NCBI GenBank assembly: GCA_021372515.1
Contig: JAJFUG010000026.1
Location: 1-16,007 of the forward strand
DNA from: a bacterium
GTDB taxonomy: Bacteria; Gemmatimonadota; Glassbacteria; GWA2-58-10
DNA length: 16,007 nt
Direction: 5' to 3'
The translations under genes and the position numbers were made by a program. The notes beneath the pieces were generated by a model. That model was not told where the DNA came from, ran no database searches, and worked only from the letters and a program-made list of their open reading frames with translations. This document shows, in pieces, positions 1 through 7,531 of this stretch (positions within the stretch are counted from its first letter, which is position 1; every line of letters begins with the position of its first letter).

Positions 1-48
1 ATCAGGTGGGCCGTTGGAATCAGGCGAGCCACTGGAATCAGGCGAGCC
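1..48 (-). repeat. 18-bp tandem repeat carrying in-frame stop codons at the aminotransferase 3' end
   Basis: The 16-mer TGGAATCAGGCGAGCC (plus strand) occurs at 15-30 and 33-48, an 18-bp period, and a third degenerate unit reaches the window edge. Because 18 is a multiple of three, each unit repeats the same in-frame TGA: the protein ends Leu-Ala-stop and the next units read stop again. It looks like a small slippage duplication of the gene's 3' end and may continue outside the window. Confidence 0.7.
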
Positions 49-1219
49 TGTCGAAGCGCAGGGCCAGGGCCAGGTCCTTGACCGAGCGGACTACGTAGTC
101 CAACTCGTCGTTGCGGAGCTTGGGGTACAGCGGCAGGGTTAAGGTGCTCGCCCCGATGGCCTCGGCCACCGGGAAATCGCCGGGCTTGAATCCGTAGGTG
201 TCGCGGAAGAATTTCTGCAGGTGCACGGGGATGTAGTTGATCGAGACCCCGATGCCGCGTTCCTTGAGGCCGGCCAGGAGCCGGGCGCGCTTGTCCGCGG
301 GCGCCAGCAGGGTGAACACGTGGTGGCTGTGCACGCAGCCGGGCAGCCAGTCCATGAAAGTGATCCCGGGCACGCCGGACAGCTTTTTCCGGTAAAGTCC
401 GGCCAGACGGGTGCGGCGCGCGAGGAACCGTCCGGCGCGCTCGAGCTGGCCGGGCAGCAGGGCGGCCTGAAGGTTGTCCATGTTGTATTTCCAGCCCAGG
501 CGCGTGATCTGGTAGGCCACGTCATCCTTGCCGTAGCGCTCGCTGGCGGTGTGGTCCATACCGTGGTGGCGCAGGGACTTGAGAAGATCGGCCGTTTCGG
601 CGTCGTGCACGGACACGGCTCCGCCCTCGCCGCAGGTGATACTCTTGGTGGGGTAGAACGAGAAGCAGGCGAAATCTCCCAGCTCTCCCACGCGGACCCC
701 ATCCCGCGAGGCCTCCAGGGCGTGGGCGGCGTCCTCGATCAGGGCCAGGTTGTGGCGGTCGGCGATGGCGCGCAGGGCGCGCATGTCACACATCTGGCCG
801 TACAGGTGCACCGGCAGGAGGGCTTTGGTGCGCCCGGTGAGCGCCGCCTCGACCCGGCCGGCGTCCATGTTGCCGGTGCCCGGCTCCACATCCACGAACA
901 CCGGTGTCGCCCCGGCCATGATCACGGCCAGGGCCGTGGCGGAGAAGGTCATCGGCGTGGTGATCACCTCATCGCCGGGGCCCACCCCGGAGGCGAGCAA
1001 TGCCAGGTGCATCGCCCCGGTGCAGCTGGTCACGCCCACGGTGTAAGGCGCTCCCAGATAGGCGGCGAGTTGCTCCTCGAACTGCTCGACCAGCTTGCCG
1101 GTGGTCAGGAACAGGCCGTCCAGGGCGCGGCAGACATCGCGCTTTTCGCGCCGTCCGAGGTTGTGCCTGAAAAACTCCACTTTACGCATGAGGTTTCCTG
1201 TCGGTTTGTCGTCCGGCAT
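38..1219 (-). CDS. DegT/DnrJ/EryC1 family PLP-dependent sugar aminotransferase
   Basis: Predicted pyridoxal-phosphate aminotransferase that puts an amino group on a nucleotide-linked keto-sugar; a cytoplasmic step in making amino sugars for glycans. In the 393-residue product, TSCTGAMHLAL (about 64-74) fits the cofactor phosphate-binding turn, IEDAAHA (161-167) holds the Asp facing the pyridine ring, and FYPTKSIT with Lys192 followed by GEGGA is the Schiff-base lysine region. Length and full fold match the family. The ATG at 1219 has GGAG seven bases upstream; an ATG at 1189 (MRKVEFF), preceded by AGGA, fits the usual family start equally well. It lies after the terminator that follows fliW, so it is probably a separate unit. 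Its place beside flagellar genes suggests flagellin glycosylation (PseC-like role), but the exact sugar cannot be read from the sequence. Confidence 0.9.
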   Translation of the reverse strand: MPDDKPTGNLMRKVEFFRHNLGRREKRDVCRALDGLFLTTGKLVEQFEEQLAAYLGAPYTVGVTSCTGAMHLALLASGVGPGDEVITTPMTFSATALAVIMAGATPVFVDVEPGTGNMDAGRVEAALTGRTKALLPVHLYGQMCDMRALRAIADRHNLALIEDAAHALEASRDGVRVGELGDFACFSFYPTKSITCGEGGAVSVHDAETADLLKSLRHHGMDHTASERYGKDDVAYQITRLGWKYNMDNLQAALLPGQLERAGRFLARRTRLAGLYRKKLSGVPGITFMDWLPGCVHSHHVFTLLAPADKRARLLAGLKERGIGVSINYIPVHLQKFFRDTYGFKPGDFPVAEAIGASTLTLPLYPKLRNDELDYVVRSVKDLALALRFDRLA

Positions 1220-1248
1220 AGCTTAACTCCGAACATATCGACTGTCAA
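1220..1248 (-). promoter_or_regulatory. Candidate housekeeping (sigma-70 type) promoter for the aminotransferase
   Basis: On the minus strand a perfect TTGACA (-35; plus 1243-1248) is followed after exactly 17 bases by TAAGCT (plus 1220-1225), a weak -10 with three of six matches to TATAAT. If it is used, transcription would begin just inside the longer reading frame, which would favour the second ATG at 1189 as the start. The position, downstream of the operon terminator and directly before the gene, supports it; the poor -10 keeps confidence low. Confidence 0.4.
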
Positions 1249-1279
1249 CAGCCATCCGCGCCGCAACCGTACCCAAACG

Positions 1280-1305
1280 AAAGCCGCCCGGTGAGGGGCG
1301 GCTTT
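1280..1305 (-). terminator. Strong hairpin terminator ending the flagellar operon
   Basis: A perfect 10-bp inverted repeat (AAAGCCGCCC ... GGGCGGCTTT) with a six-base loop lies about 130 bases after the fliW stop. On the minus strand the stem ends in CTTT followed by CGTTT, a modest T-tract. The A/T flanks are symmetrical, so it could work in both directions. It separates the flgF-fliW run from the aminotransferase. Confidence 0.75.
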
Positions 1306-1432
1306 GACTATCGGATCATTCACCCGCTGAACGATGTGCCCGGACAGTATCAGGCCTGGAGGGTGCCGGCCCCGCCTGAACGCCTGCCCTGGCTCGTTCG
1401 CACCCGGGCGCCGATCCTTTCCCCGGAGGGGA

Positions 1433-1945
1433 TCAGGAGACGACCAGAGCGTTACCCAGGGCCATCTCGGCCGGGCGGAACACCGGCGTGGGTGCACCGG
1501 CGGCCATCAGGCGCTGACGGTTTTTCAGCACTATCGGGTGACGGGTGGTATACGACCCGTCCATCAGCACGATCTGCTTGCCCAGGTAGTTCTCGGTGTT
1601 GATCACCAGCGGACCCTGCAGGTTGGCGGTCATGCTGAACGGCTCCCGCACTATCGAGATGATGACGCAGGTTATGAGCCGGGACTGGTCCCGGGCCGCC
1701 AGGACCGACAGCTCCTCTTTACGCACCGGGACTTTGTAGTCCGGGAAGAAAAGCTGCGGGTCGCAGATGACGAAGGCCAGCTTGGGGTCCTCCGCCGAGT
1801 GCAGCCAGAAGAACGGCAGGTTCTTCTGGTTGTTGTAGATGAAAAACTTCTTGCAGTTGGCGAACCCGAGCAGGCCTTCCGGGAAGAAGATGATCTCCTT
1901 CTCGTCGACCGTCAGGGTCCCGAATCTGGTAGTGTTGATTTTCAA
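1433..1945 (-). CDS. fliW: Flagellar assembly factor FliW, CsrA antagonist
   Basis: Small cytoplasmic protein that in Bacillus and Campylobacter binds both flagellin and CsrA: free FliW holds CsrA off flagellin mRNA, while excess flagellin titrates FliW. The product (170 residues) shows family hallmarks: KINTTRFG at the start, IIFFPEGLLGF (about 19-29), then FFWLHSAEDPKLAFVICDP and, late, NLQGPLVINTENYLGKQI. A TTG start at 1945 is chosen because GGAGG lies five bases upstream and the protein then begins L/M-KINTTRFG, as FliW does. An ATG at 1957 would add four residues but has no ribosome site. It is the last gene of the operon, 62 bases after flgL, with csrA two genes upstream, so the CsrA-FliW switch is encoded in one transcript. 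Confidence 0.95.
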   Translation of the reverse strand: MKINTTRFGTLTVDEKEIIFFPEGLLGFANCKKFFIYNNQKNLPFFWLHSAEDPKLAFVICDPQLFFPDYKVPVRKEELSVLAARDQSRLITCVIISIVREPFSMTANLQGPLVINTENYLGKQIVLMDGSYTTRHPIVLKNRQRLMAAGAPTPVFRPAEMALGNALVVS

Positions 1946-2007
1946 GGCACCCTCCATGTATGAGACAAGTTATTACGGTTAGTTTTCCCTTGCGATGCCG
2001 CCAGGCT

Positions 2008-5000
2008 CTACAGGTAGTCGAGCAGCGACGGCAGAATAATTCGTCCCGCGGCGGCCAGGGCCGCGTTGTAGGCGTTCTCCTGGGCGGCCAGCTGGCTGAC
2101 CGCCTCGACAACGTCCAGGTCCTCGATCCCGGAGAGGATTTCCGTGTTGCGCAGGCTCGTATCCTGTCCGCGGTCGCTGGTGGTGCTCATCTGGTTCGAG
2201 CGCGCGCCGGTGGTGGTGCGCTGGTTCAGGATGCGGCTCAGGGCCTCGGTGAAAGTGGTCAGGGTCTTCTGGATATCCTCCTGGCTGTTCGTGTCCAGGG
2301 CGTTACGCAGGTAGTACAGGTTGCCCAGGATATCGGCCGAACCGTCGATTCCCATCAGCTTGGCGGTGGTGTCGAACACCGTTGTCCCGTCCTGGTTGGT
2401 CCGGTTGGTGCCGTCCGGGTTGGTCAGGGCGATATTCTTCACGGTCAGGGTGGTGCCTTTGACCCGGCTCTCGATAGTGATCCCGGTCCCGGACTTGTTG
2501 ACCGAGGCCACCACGTTCACCAGCGAGGAGTTGAGCAGGGTCAGGACATCGCCCACGGTTTCGGCGTTGCTCAGGTCGATCACGGCGGTCTGGTCGCCAT
2601 TGGCGATACTGATCTTGCCCGGGACGAAAGTGCCGCCCTGCAGAAGGCTCAGCTTGGTGGTCTCGCGGATCACCGGGTCGAGGGAGCGGCCGACGATCCG
2701 GTCGCTGCCGACCACGCTTATGCCGTTTATCCCCAGGTTTTTGGCCGCGCTGCCGCCTGCGATGTCCTCGACCTTGAGCAGGCCGTGCTGGGTGATGAAA
2801 CCCACGGTCTTCAGGCTGCCGTCCGTCAGGCGGAAGCTGACCTGGTTGTTGTTGCTGTCGATCGATTCGATCACCCCGCTGATCTGCTGCTCCTCCGCGC
2901 CGGCGTCGGTGACCAGGTCGAGCGAGCGGGCCTGGAATTCACCGGTCACCAGCTCGCTGCCCACCATGTAGATGGATTGCCCGCTGAAAAGGTTCTGCAC
3001 CGGCTGGAGCGAGACCACCTTGCGCAGCTCACCCTGTTGAGTGCGCATGAAGATTTCGCCTTTGTCCTTGTTCACGGTCTCGATCACTCCGCTCAGGACA
3101 GTTTCTCCATCGAGCGGCTTGGTGACCAGATCGGCGCTACGGGCGTAAAGGTTGCCTCCGTTGCCGGAGCTGAAAGCGTTCACCACCATGGCCTGGCCGA
3201 CCTTTAGATCGCTGAAATCGGCCGTAAGGTTGCCGTTTGCGGTCACCTGGCTGATCGCAGTGTTGGCGGTGTTCATGTCGATCAGGGTCAGGCTGCGCTG
3301 GTCGTCCGAGATGCGCGCCATCACGTTGACCGATTTATCGCCCTGTGCGCCGTGGCTGTTGATCAGGTTGATCACGCCCTGAATCGAGTTGACGTGGCCG
3401 ATGTCGATGTTGATCGAGTTGCCCAGCGAGTCGGTGATACGGATGAGGCCGCGCGAGACGCCCTCGCCGCTGTTCAGGTCCTTGAGCCGCGTCTCGCCTT
3501 CGATGGCCGCCAGCAGGTCGGTGCTGTCACCCAGCGGGGAGACCGGGTCGACCAGCACGTCCCGGCTGCCCTCGATGCCCAGCAGGTTGGCGCTGAAATT
3601 ACCCTGGCCGTCCGAGATTTTCAGGGTGCGTCCGCCCACGAGGCTGGTCACCTCCACACCGGTGCCCAGGTCGTTGATCCGGGCTTTCAGGTCGAGTCCG
3701 GATTCGTTCAGGGTCTTGATCAGGCCGCCCACGGTGGAGACGCGGGTCAGGTCAACCAAGCCTTTGCGCGGTCCGTTCTCCACCACGATATTATCCAGGT
3801 TCAGCCCCTGGCCGCGGTTGAGCAGCGACAGGGGAGTGTCCGTGGTGATCTGCGGGTCGAGCGCCTCGCCGATGAATTTGCTCTCGAACACGCCCCCGGC
3901 CGGGGTGAGTATCCCCAGGTCGCGGGCGGTGTGGGTGCCCTCGCCGCTTTCCTCGATCCGGATCGGGCCGCGGCTTCCCACCGGGCTGCCGTCCTGGATC
4001 AGCATGCCGTTGCCGCCGGTGTTGATTTCGGCGCGCAGGTTGGTGCCGGACTGGTTGATAAGCTGGCGGACATCCGCCAGGGTCTCGGCCTGCGACAGGT
4101 CGATAACGGAGGTGTTGCCGGCCCGGTCGATCAGCTTGATCCGGCCGAGTTCCACGCCGGCGCCCAGGTGAAGGTTTTCCAGGTTGGTGGTCAGGTCGAG
4201 GGGGTTGAGGTCCCGGCCGTTGATCGTCCCGTCGCCGTCCGTGTCCTCGCCCATGATCCCGAGCTGAAGGGCCACCTGGCCGACCCCGTATTCCTCGATC
4301 TTGAGGCTGGCCCCCGGCTCGAAATCGTTGGGCGAGGTGGTGTCCTTGATGATCAGGGTTTGCGTAGTCTCGTCCAACTGGGCGCTGATGGCGAGCCTGC
4401 GCCCGTTCTTGTCCATGGCGCTGTTGATCTTGTAAGCCGCATCGCCCAGGGTCTTGACATCGCGCAGGTCAACGGTGGAGACCTGGCCGCCCCGGGTGCT
4501 GATCTTGATGAACCCCTGGTCCACGCCGGAACCGTTGTTCATCTCGGTCAGGTTGCGGTACTCCAGGGGGATCGAGCGCTCGACATAGGCGTTCAGGTTG
4601 GCGTGCCCGCCCAGGTTGTCCACCGCGGTGGGCAGCAGGAGCGATCCCGGAATGTTGGTGCTCAGCGTGGTGCCGCTTTCGATCTCGATCTCCATCTCGC
4701 CCGAGTCGCCGGTGTAGCTCACCCCGTTGTCGGTCTGGAGGAAAGGCGTGTCCAGGGTCCGGTTGCCGGCAAAGATGTAGCGGTTTCCGATACGAGTGTT
4801 GAGCAGGTCGACGAACTGGTTGAGCAGGGCGTTGATTTCCTTTGAGACCGCGGCCCGCGTGTTGGAGTCGGCGGTGACGTTGGCCTGGCCGATCGCCAGC
4901 TCCTGGGCGCGCAGCAGGATTTTGTTCATGTCGTTGAGCACGTTGTCGGTCGTGTTGAGCTGGGTCTCGCCCTGGTCGATGTTGCGCAGTAACTGCTGGG

Positions 5001-5181
5001 TTTCGGACAGACCGGCGCGCAGACGGATGGCCGAGGCGGTCCCCACCGGGTCGTCGGACGGGCTGGACAGCCGCTTGCCGCTCGAAAGCTTGGACTGAAT
5101 GTCCATCAGCTTTTCGACGCTGCGGTTCAGGTTGTTCATTATCGTGTTGTTCAGCAGGTTCTGTGTCACCCGGAAACTCAT
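2008..5181 (-). CDS. flgL: Giant hook-filament junction protein FlgL (HAP3) with inserted repeat modules
   Basis: FlgL forms the second ring between hook and filament and is exported by the flagellar type III system. Both ends are typical: residues 1-140 (coiled-coil D0/D1, with KLSSGKRLSSPSDDPVGT and NRYIFAGN) and about 950-1057 (IEDLDVVEAVSQLAAQENAY, ending SLLDYL). Between them lie about 750 extra residues; usual FlgL proteins have about 300. The insert contains five modules resembling the flagellin hook IN motif (starting near 217, 338, 455, 569 and 848: a G-x-I-x-I strand, then IDL or similar, then a short helix and V-x-A-x-I). LGI-type turns recur near 307, 422, 534, 816 and 943. A duplicated unit at 679-722 and 750-793 resembles beta-barrel DUF5666-type repeats, and DTDGDGTINGRD (313-324) looks like a dockerin or EF-hand calcium loop. 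The ATG at 5181 lies 23 bases after csrA, behind AGGGCGGA. No frameshift is seen, so the expansion is real and not a fusion artefact. Confidence 0.93.
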   Translation of the reverse strand: MSFRVTQNLLNNTIMNNLNRSVEKLMDIQSKLSSGKRLSSPSDDPVGTASAIRLRAGLSETQQLLRNIDQGETQLNTTDNVLNDMNKILLRAQELAIGQANVTADSNTRAAVSKEINALLNQFVDLLNTRIGNRYIFAGNRTLDTPFLQTDNGVSYTGDSGEMEIEIESGTTLSTNIPGSLLLPTAVDNLGGHANLNAYVERSIPLEYRNLTEMNNGSGVDQGFIKISTRGGQVSTVDLRDVKTLGDAAYKINSAMDKNGRRLAISAQLDETTQTLIIKDTTSPNDFEPGASLKIEEYGVGQVALQLGIMGEDTDGDGTINGRDLNPLDLTTNLENLHLGAGVELGRIKLIDRAGNTSVIDLSQAETLADVRQLINQSGTNLRAEINTGGNGMLIQDGSPVGSRGPIRIEESGEGTHTARDLGILTPAGGVFESKFIGEALDPQITTDTPLSLLNRGQGLNLDNIVVENGPRKGLVDLTRVSTVGGLIKTLNESGLDLKARINDLGTGVEVTSLVGGRTLKISDGQGNFSANLLGIEGSRDVLVDPVSPLGDSTDLLAAIEGETRLKDLNSGEGVSRGLIRITDSLGNSINIDIGHVNSIQGVINLINSHGAQGDKSVNVMARISDDQRSLTLIDMNTANTAISQVTANGNLTADFSDLKVGQAMVVNAFSSGNGGNLYARSADLVTKPLDGETVLSGVIETVNKDKGEIFMRTQQGELRKVVSLQPVQNLFSGQSIYMVGSELVTGEFQARSLDLVTDAGAEEQQISGVIESIDSNNNQVSFRLTDGSLKTVGFITQHGLLKVEDIAGGSAAKNLGINGISVVGSDRIVGRSLDPVIRETTKLSLLQGGTFVPGKISIANGDQTAVIDLSNAETVGDVLTLLNSSLVNVVASVNKSGTGITIESRVKGTTLTVKNIALTNPDGTNRTNQDGTTVFDTTAKLMGIDGSADILGNLYYLRNALDTNSQEDIQKTLTTFTEALSRILNQRTTTGARSNQMSTTSDRGQDTSLRNTEILSGIEDLDVVEAVSQLAAQENAYNAALAAAGRIILPSLLDYL
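2803..3147 (-). repeat. Internal duplicated module in FlgL
   Basis: Residues 679-722 and 750-793 of FlgL align without gaps over 44 positions: ARSADLVTK / ARSLDLVTD, then LSGVIETVNKDKGEI / ISGVIESIDSNNNQV, then GELRKV / GSLKTV. The unit spacing is 71 residues (213 bp). The pattern (SGVIE-x-[VI]-[ND], a strand, a turn, then K-x-V) resembles small OB-like DUF5666 repeats; that family name is from memory and untested. Confidence 0.7.
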
Positions 5182-5204
5182 GTCATCCGCCCTGAATCTG
5201 TGTT

Positions 5205-5468
5205 TCAGTCTGCGTGTGAACCCGTTGAGCTGCGTTCGATTCCGGCGTGCATAAACTGCGCCAGACGGTCGAGATCAAAATCCGAGGCCAGGCTGGCCCT
5301 CAGGTTCTCGCTCTGTATCTTCTCGTAAATCTCGAGACGGTGTATCGGGACATCCTTGGGCGCCGCGACCCCGATCTTGACCTGTCGGCCCTGGATCTCA
5401 ATCAGCGTCACCCGGATGTCATCACCGATCGCGATGCTCTCTCCCAACTTCCTTGTCAGAATAAGCAT
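5205..5468 (-). CDS. csrA: Carbon storage regulator CsrA (RNA-binding translational regulator)
   Basis: Homodimeric RNA-binding protein that blocks translation by binding GGA motifs near ribosome sites; in FliW-containing bacteria its main target is flagellin mRNA. The 87-residue product begins [12 protein letters not shown] and keeps the RNA-binding positions Leu4, Arg6, Ile42 and Arg44 ([11 protein letters not shown]). It has about 26 residues more than E. coli CsrA (61 residues). A C-terminal extension is expected where FliW binds CsrA allosterically, and fliW is present in the same operon. The ATG at 5468 is preceded by AAGGATG, so the Shine-Dalgarno sequence itself has a CsrA-type core (CAAGGAUG). 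The gene sits between flgK and flgL rather than next to fliW and flagellin. Confidence 0.97.
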   Translation of the reverse strand: MLILTRKLGESIAIGDDIRVTLIEIQGRQVKIGVAAPKDVPIHRLEIYEKIQSENLRASLASDFDLDRLAQFMHAGIERSSTGSHAD

Positions 5469-5576
5469 GTATCATCCTTGATATGAGAGGATCGGCATTT
5501 AGTCCGTTGTCGGTTCCCGGCCGGTTTTCCCCGGCCTGTCCAGCCTTGCGCCTCCTTTACTCCCCGCTGGGGATTA
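5469..5576 (-). promoter_or_regulatory. csrA leader with seven GGA triplets: probable CsrA autoregulatory region
   Basis: The 108 bases between flgK and csrA read seven GGA triplets on the minus strand (plus-strand TCC at 475, 503, 515, 528, 539, 553 and 561, each +5000). One sits in the six-base loop of a 6-bp hairpin (GGCCGG/CCGGCC, 5519-5536), the preferred CsrA presentation, and one overlaps the Shine-Dalgarno sequence. The two are about 53 bases apart, within the range over which a CsrA dimer is known to bridge sites. An AGGAGG at about 5551-5556 is not followed by a start codon and may act as a decoy ribosome site. Confidence 0.5.
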
Positions 5577-6974
5577 TCAATACTTTCCGAGGTTGATCAC
5601 TATATCCATCATCTCATTGACCGTGGTGAGTATCCGCGCGTTGGCCCCGAACGCTTTCTGGAACACGACCAGGTTGGTCAGCTCCTCGTCCAGGTTGACC
5701 CCGGAGAGCGATTCGCGGGTGTTTTGCAGGTGCTCGGTAAGTTTTTCCTGGTTGTCCAGACGCTCCTTGACGCTGACTGTCTCCAGGCCGAACGTGCTGA
5801 TCATGCCCCCGAGGTAATCCTCGAAGGTGAAGGTGTTGTTGTTCAGCACGCGGGTGTTGCGCAGTTGGGCTATGGCCAGGGAGTTGCTGTTGTCGCCCGG
5901 CTCGCCGTTGGAAGAGGCGGCGATGTTGCCCGGGTCGTTCTCGATGTCGAAGCTGAGCTGGATCGAGGCCGCGTCATCCCCGTCGAAAAAGTTGATCCCG
6001 GTCGGCGGGGTCTCACGGCTGCCCTGAAGGCCGTAACCCTTGCGGTGGATGGTGTTGACATTGTCGATGATCGATTTGGCCAGCTCGTCGAGCTTGCCCT
6101 GAAGTTCGGGCACGATGCGGTCGCGCACCTCGATCAGGCCGTTCAGCTCGCCCGAGCTGAACTTCATCTCGACGTTGTTGGTCGGATTGAGGACACGCAC
6201 CTTTTCGGTCCCGTTGATATTTTCCGCCTCGGTCTTGAGCTTGAGCACCTCGCTCTGGACCACAAAGGCCTGGCCGTTGATCGATACGACCACCGAGCCG
6301 TTGTTCGGGTCCTCGGAGGTGGTCATGTCCACCAGGCCCGAGAGCTTGTCGAGCAGGAGGTCGCGGCTGTCGCGCAGGTCGTTGGCCTGACGGCCCAGGG
6401 CCTCGGTCTTGCCGATTTCAACGTTCAGGGAGGCGACACGCTCGAGGATCGAGTTGACCTCGGCCACATCGTCGATGATCTCGAAGTTTTTATTGTCTTT
6501 TATCTTGTCGAGCTGCGAGTGAACCTGGTTGAACATCCGGGCCAGGGCCCGCCCCTGTTCGCGCACCGTTGTCCGCACCGAGCTGCTTTCCGGGTTGGTG
6601 GACAGGTCCTGGAGGCTGTTGAAAAAATTCTTGATCGCGTTGCTCAGACCGGTGTCGGAGGGCTCGTTGATCACGCCCTCGATCAGCTCAAGCGACTGGG
6701 CCTGCTTGTCCAGGTCGCCCTGCAGGGCGTTCTCGTTGCGGAACTGGCGGTCGATGAACGCGTCCCGCGTGCGCGACACCTCGGCCAGGTTCACCCCGGT
6801 GCCGAACACGCCCTTGTTGATGATGATGGGACGGTTGGCTTCCAGGACGATCTTCTGCCGGGTGTAGCCCTCGGTGTTCACGTTGGCGATGTTCTGGCCG
6901 GCCACGTTCAGGCCCATCTGGCTGGCTTTGAGCCCGCTCAGGCCGATATACATCGCATTGTTGATCGTCGGCAT
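5577..6974 (-). CDS. flgK: Hook-filament junction protein FlgK (HAP1)
   Basis: Forms the first junction ring on top of the hook and is exported by the flagellar secretion system with chaperone FlgN. The product (465 residues) has the N-terminal rod/hook signature LNVAGQNIANVNTEGYTRQ (about 24-42), a helical region with NSILERVASLNVEIGKTEA and DLRDSRDLLLDKLSGLV, and the C-terminal helix GVNLDEELTNLVVFQKAFGA followed by ARILTTVNEMMDIVINLG. The length is at the short end of the normal range. ATG at 6974 is preferred because GAGG lies six bases upstream; a GTG at 6980 would add two residues. Located 36 bases after flgN, its likely chaperone. Confidence 0.97.
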   Translation of the reverse strand: MPTINNAMYIGLSGLKASQMGLNVAGQNIANVNTEGYTRQKIVLEANRPIIINKGVFGTGVNLAEVSRTRDAFIDRQFRNENALQGDLDKQAQSLELIEGVINEPSDTGLSNAIKNFFNSLQDLSTNPESSSVRTTVREQGRALARMFNQVHSQLDKIKDNKNFEIIDDVAEVNSILERVASLNVEIGKTEALGRQANDLRDSRDLLLDKLSGLVDMTTSEDPNNGSVVVSINGQAFVVQSEVLKLKTEAENINGTEKVRVLNPTNNVEMKFSSGELNGLIEVRDRIVPELQGKLDELAKSIIDNVNTIHRKGYGLQGSRETPPTGINFFDGDDAASIQLSFDIENDPGNIAASSNGEPGDNSNSLAIAQLRNTRVLNNNTFTFEDYLGGMISTFGLETVSVKERLDNQEKLTEHLQNTRESLSGVNLDEELTNLVVFQKAFGANARILTTVNEMMDIVINLGKY

Positions 6975-7010
6975 CCGCACCCTCGTTCCCGGCTCGGCCG
7001 GGAGCAGCCC

Positions 7011-7529
7011 TCAGATTTTCTTGTCGAAGACTTTCACCAAGTTCGCCTTACGGCTTTTCTTGCCGCTTTCCTCGTAGACATTCCGGTTGATCCGTGTCAG
7101 TTCCAGCATCAGCTGGAGCTGACCGCTCACCAGCGAGCGCGCTCTCTCCAGCAGGAATGAGTTCTGGCTCTTGAGGCTCTCCACGCGGCCCGCGCTCTCG
7201 CGCACGCGCCGGGCGGCCTCCTTGAGCTGAGTGCGCCCCGGCTCGCCGAAACCCTCGGCCAGCTTGCTCACCGGGGGCGGATCGCTCAACCCGCTGATCC
7301 GGCGGCAGAGTTCGCGCCTCTTTTCCTCCAGTTCGTGTATGAGGCGCACCAGACGGCCCTGCCCGTGCACCGCCGCGCCCAGGCCCTGCAGGTCGCGGCT
7401 TACCACGGCCCGCTGCTGGTCGCGCAGGGCGGCATACAACTCATCCATCTGTAAGGCCAGGCTGCCCAGCACCGCCAGGAGTTCCCCGTACAGTGTTTCG
7501 ACCACCAGGCTGTCAGTACGGGTGAGCAT
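7011..7529 (-). CDS. flgN: Flagellar export chaperone FlgN
   Basis: Cytoplasmic chaperone that keeps FlgK and FlgL unfolded and delivers them to the flagellar export gate. The 172-residue product is almost wholly helical and predicted coiled coil, low in aromatics, with the family-like pattern QMDELYAALRDQQRAVVSRD in the N-terminal half and a C-terminal helix SQNSFLLERARSLVSGQLQL ending in NVYEESGK, where FlgN proteins often close with a tyrosine-containing tail. GGAGG lies seven bases before the ATG, and the ATG is only two bases after the flgJ stop, so translation is probably coupled. Position between flgJ and flgK is the usual place for flgN. No flgM-like gene precedes it. Confidence 0.85.
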   Translation of the reverse strand: MLTRTDSLVVETLYGELLAVLGSLALQMDELYAALRDQQRAVVSRDLQGLGAAVHGQGRLVRLIHELEEKRRELCRRISGLSDPPPVSKLAEGFGEPGRTQLKEAARRVRESAGRVESLKSQNSFLLERARSLVSGQLQLMLELTRINRNVYEESGKKSRKANLVKVFDKKI

Positions 7530-7531
7530 GC

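Noticed and set aside
221-1294. Long open frame on the plus strand opposite the aminotransferase, and similar long frames opposite flgL, flgK, flgI, flgA and flgF
   Set aside because: They are antisense shadows of GC-rich genes: rich in Val, Asp, Gln, His and Gly, without family features, and each covers a clear minus-strand gene.
5485-5515. Sigma-28 (FliA) promoter before csrA based on GCCGATCC
   Set aside because: Only six of eight -10 bases match, and no TAAA element lies at the right distance upstream.
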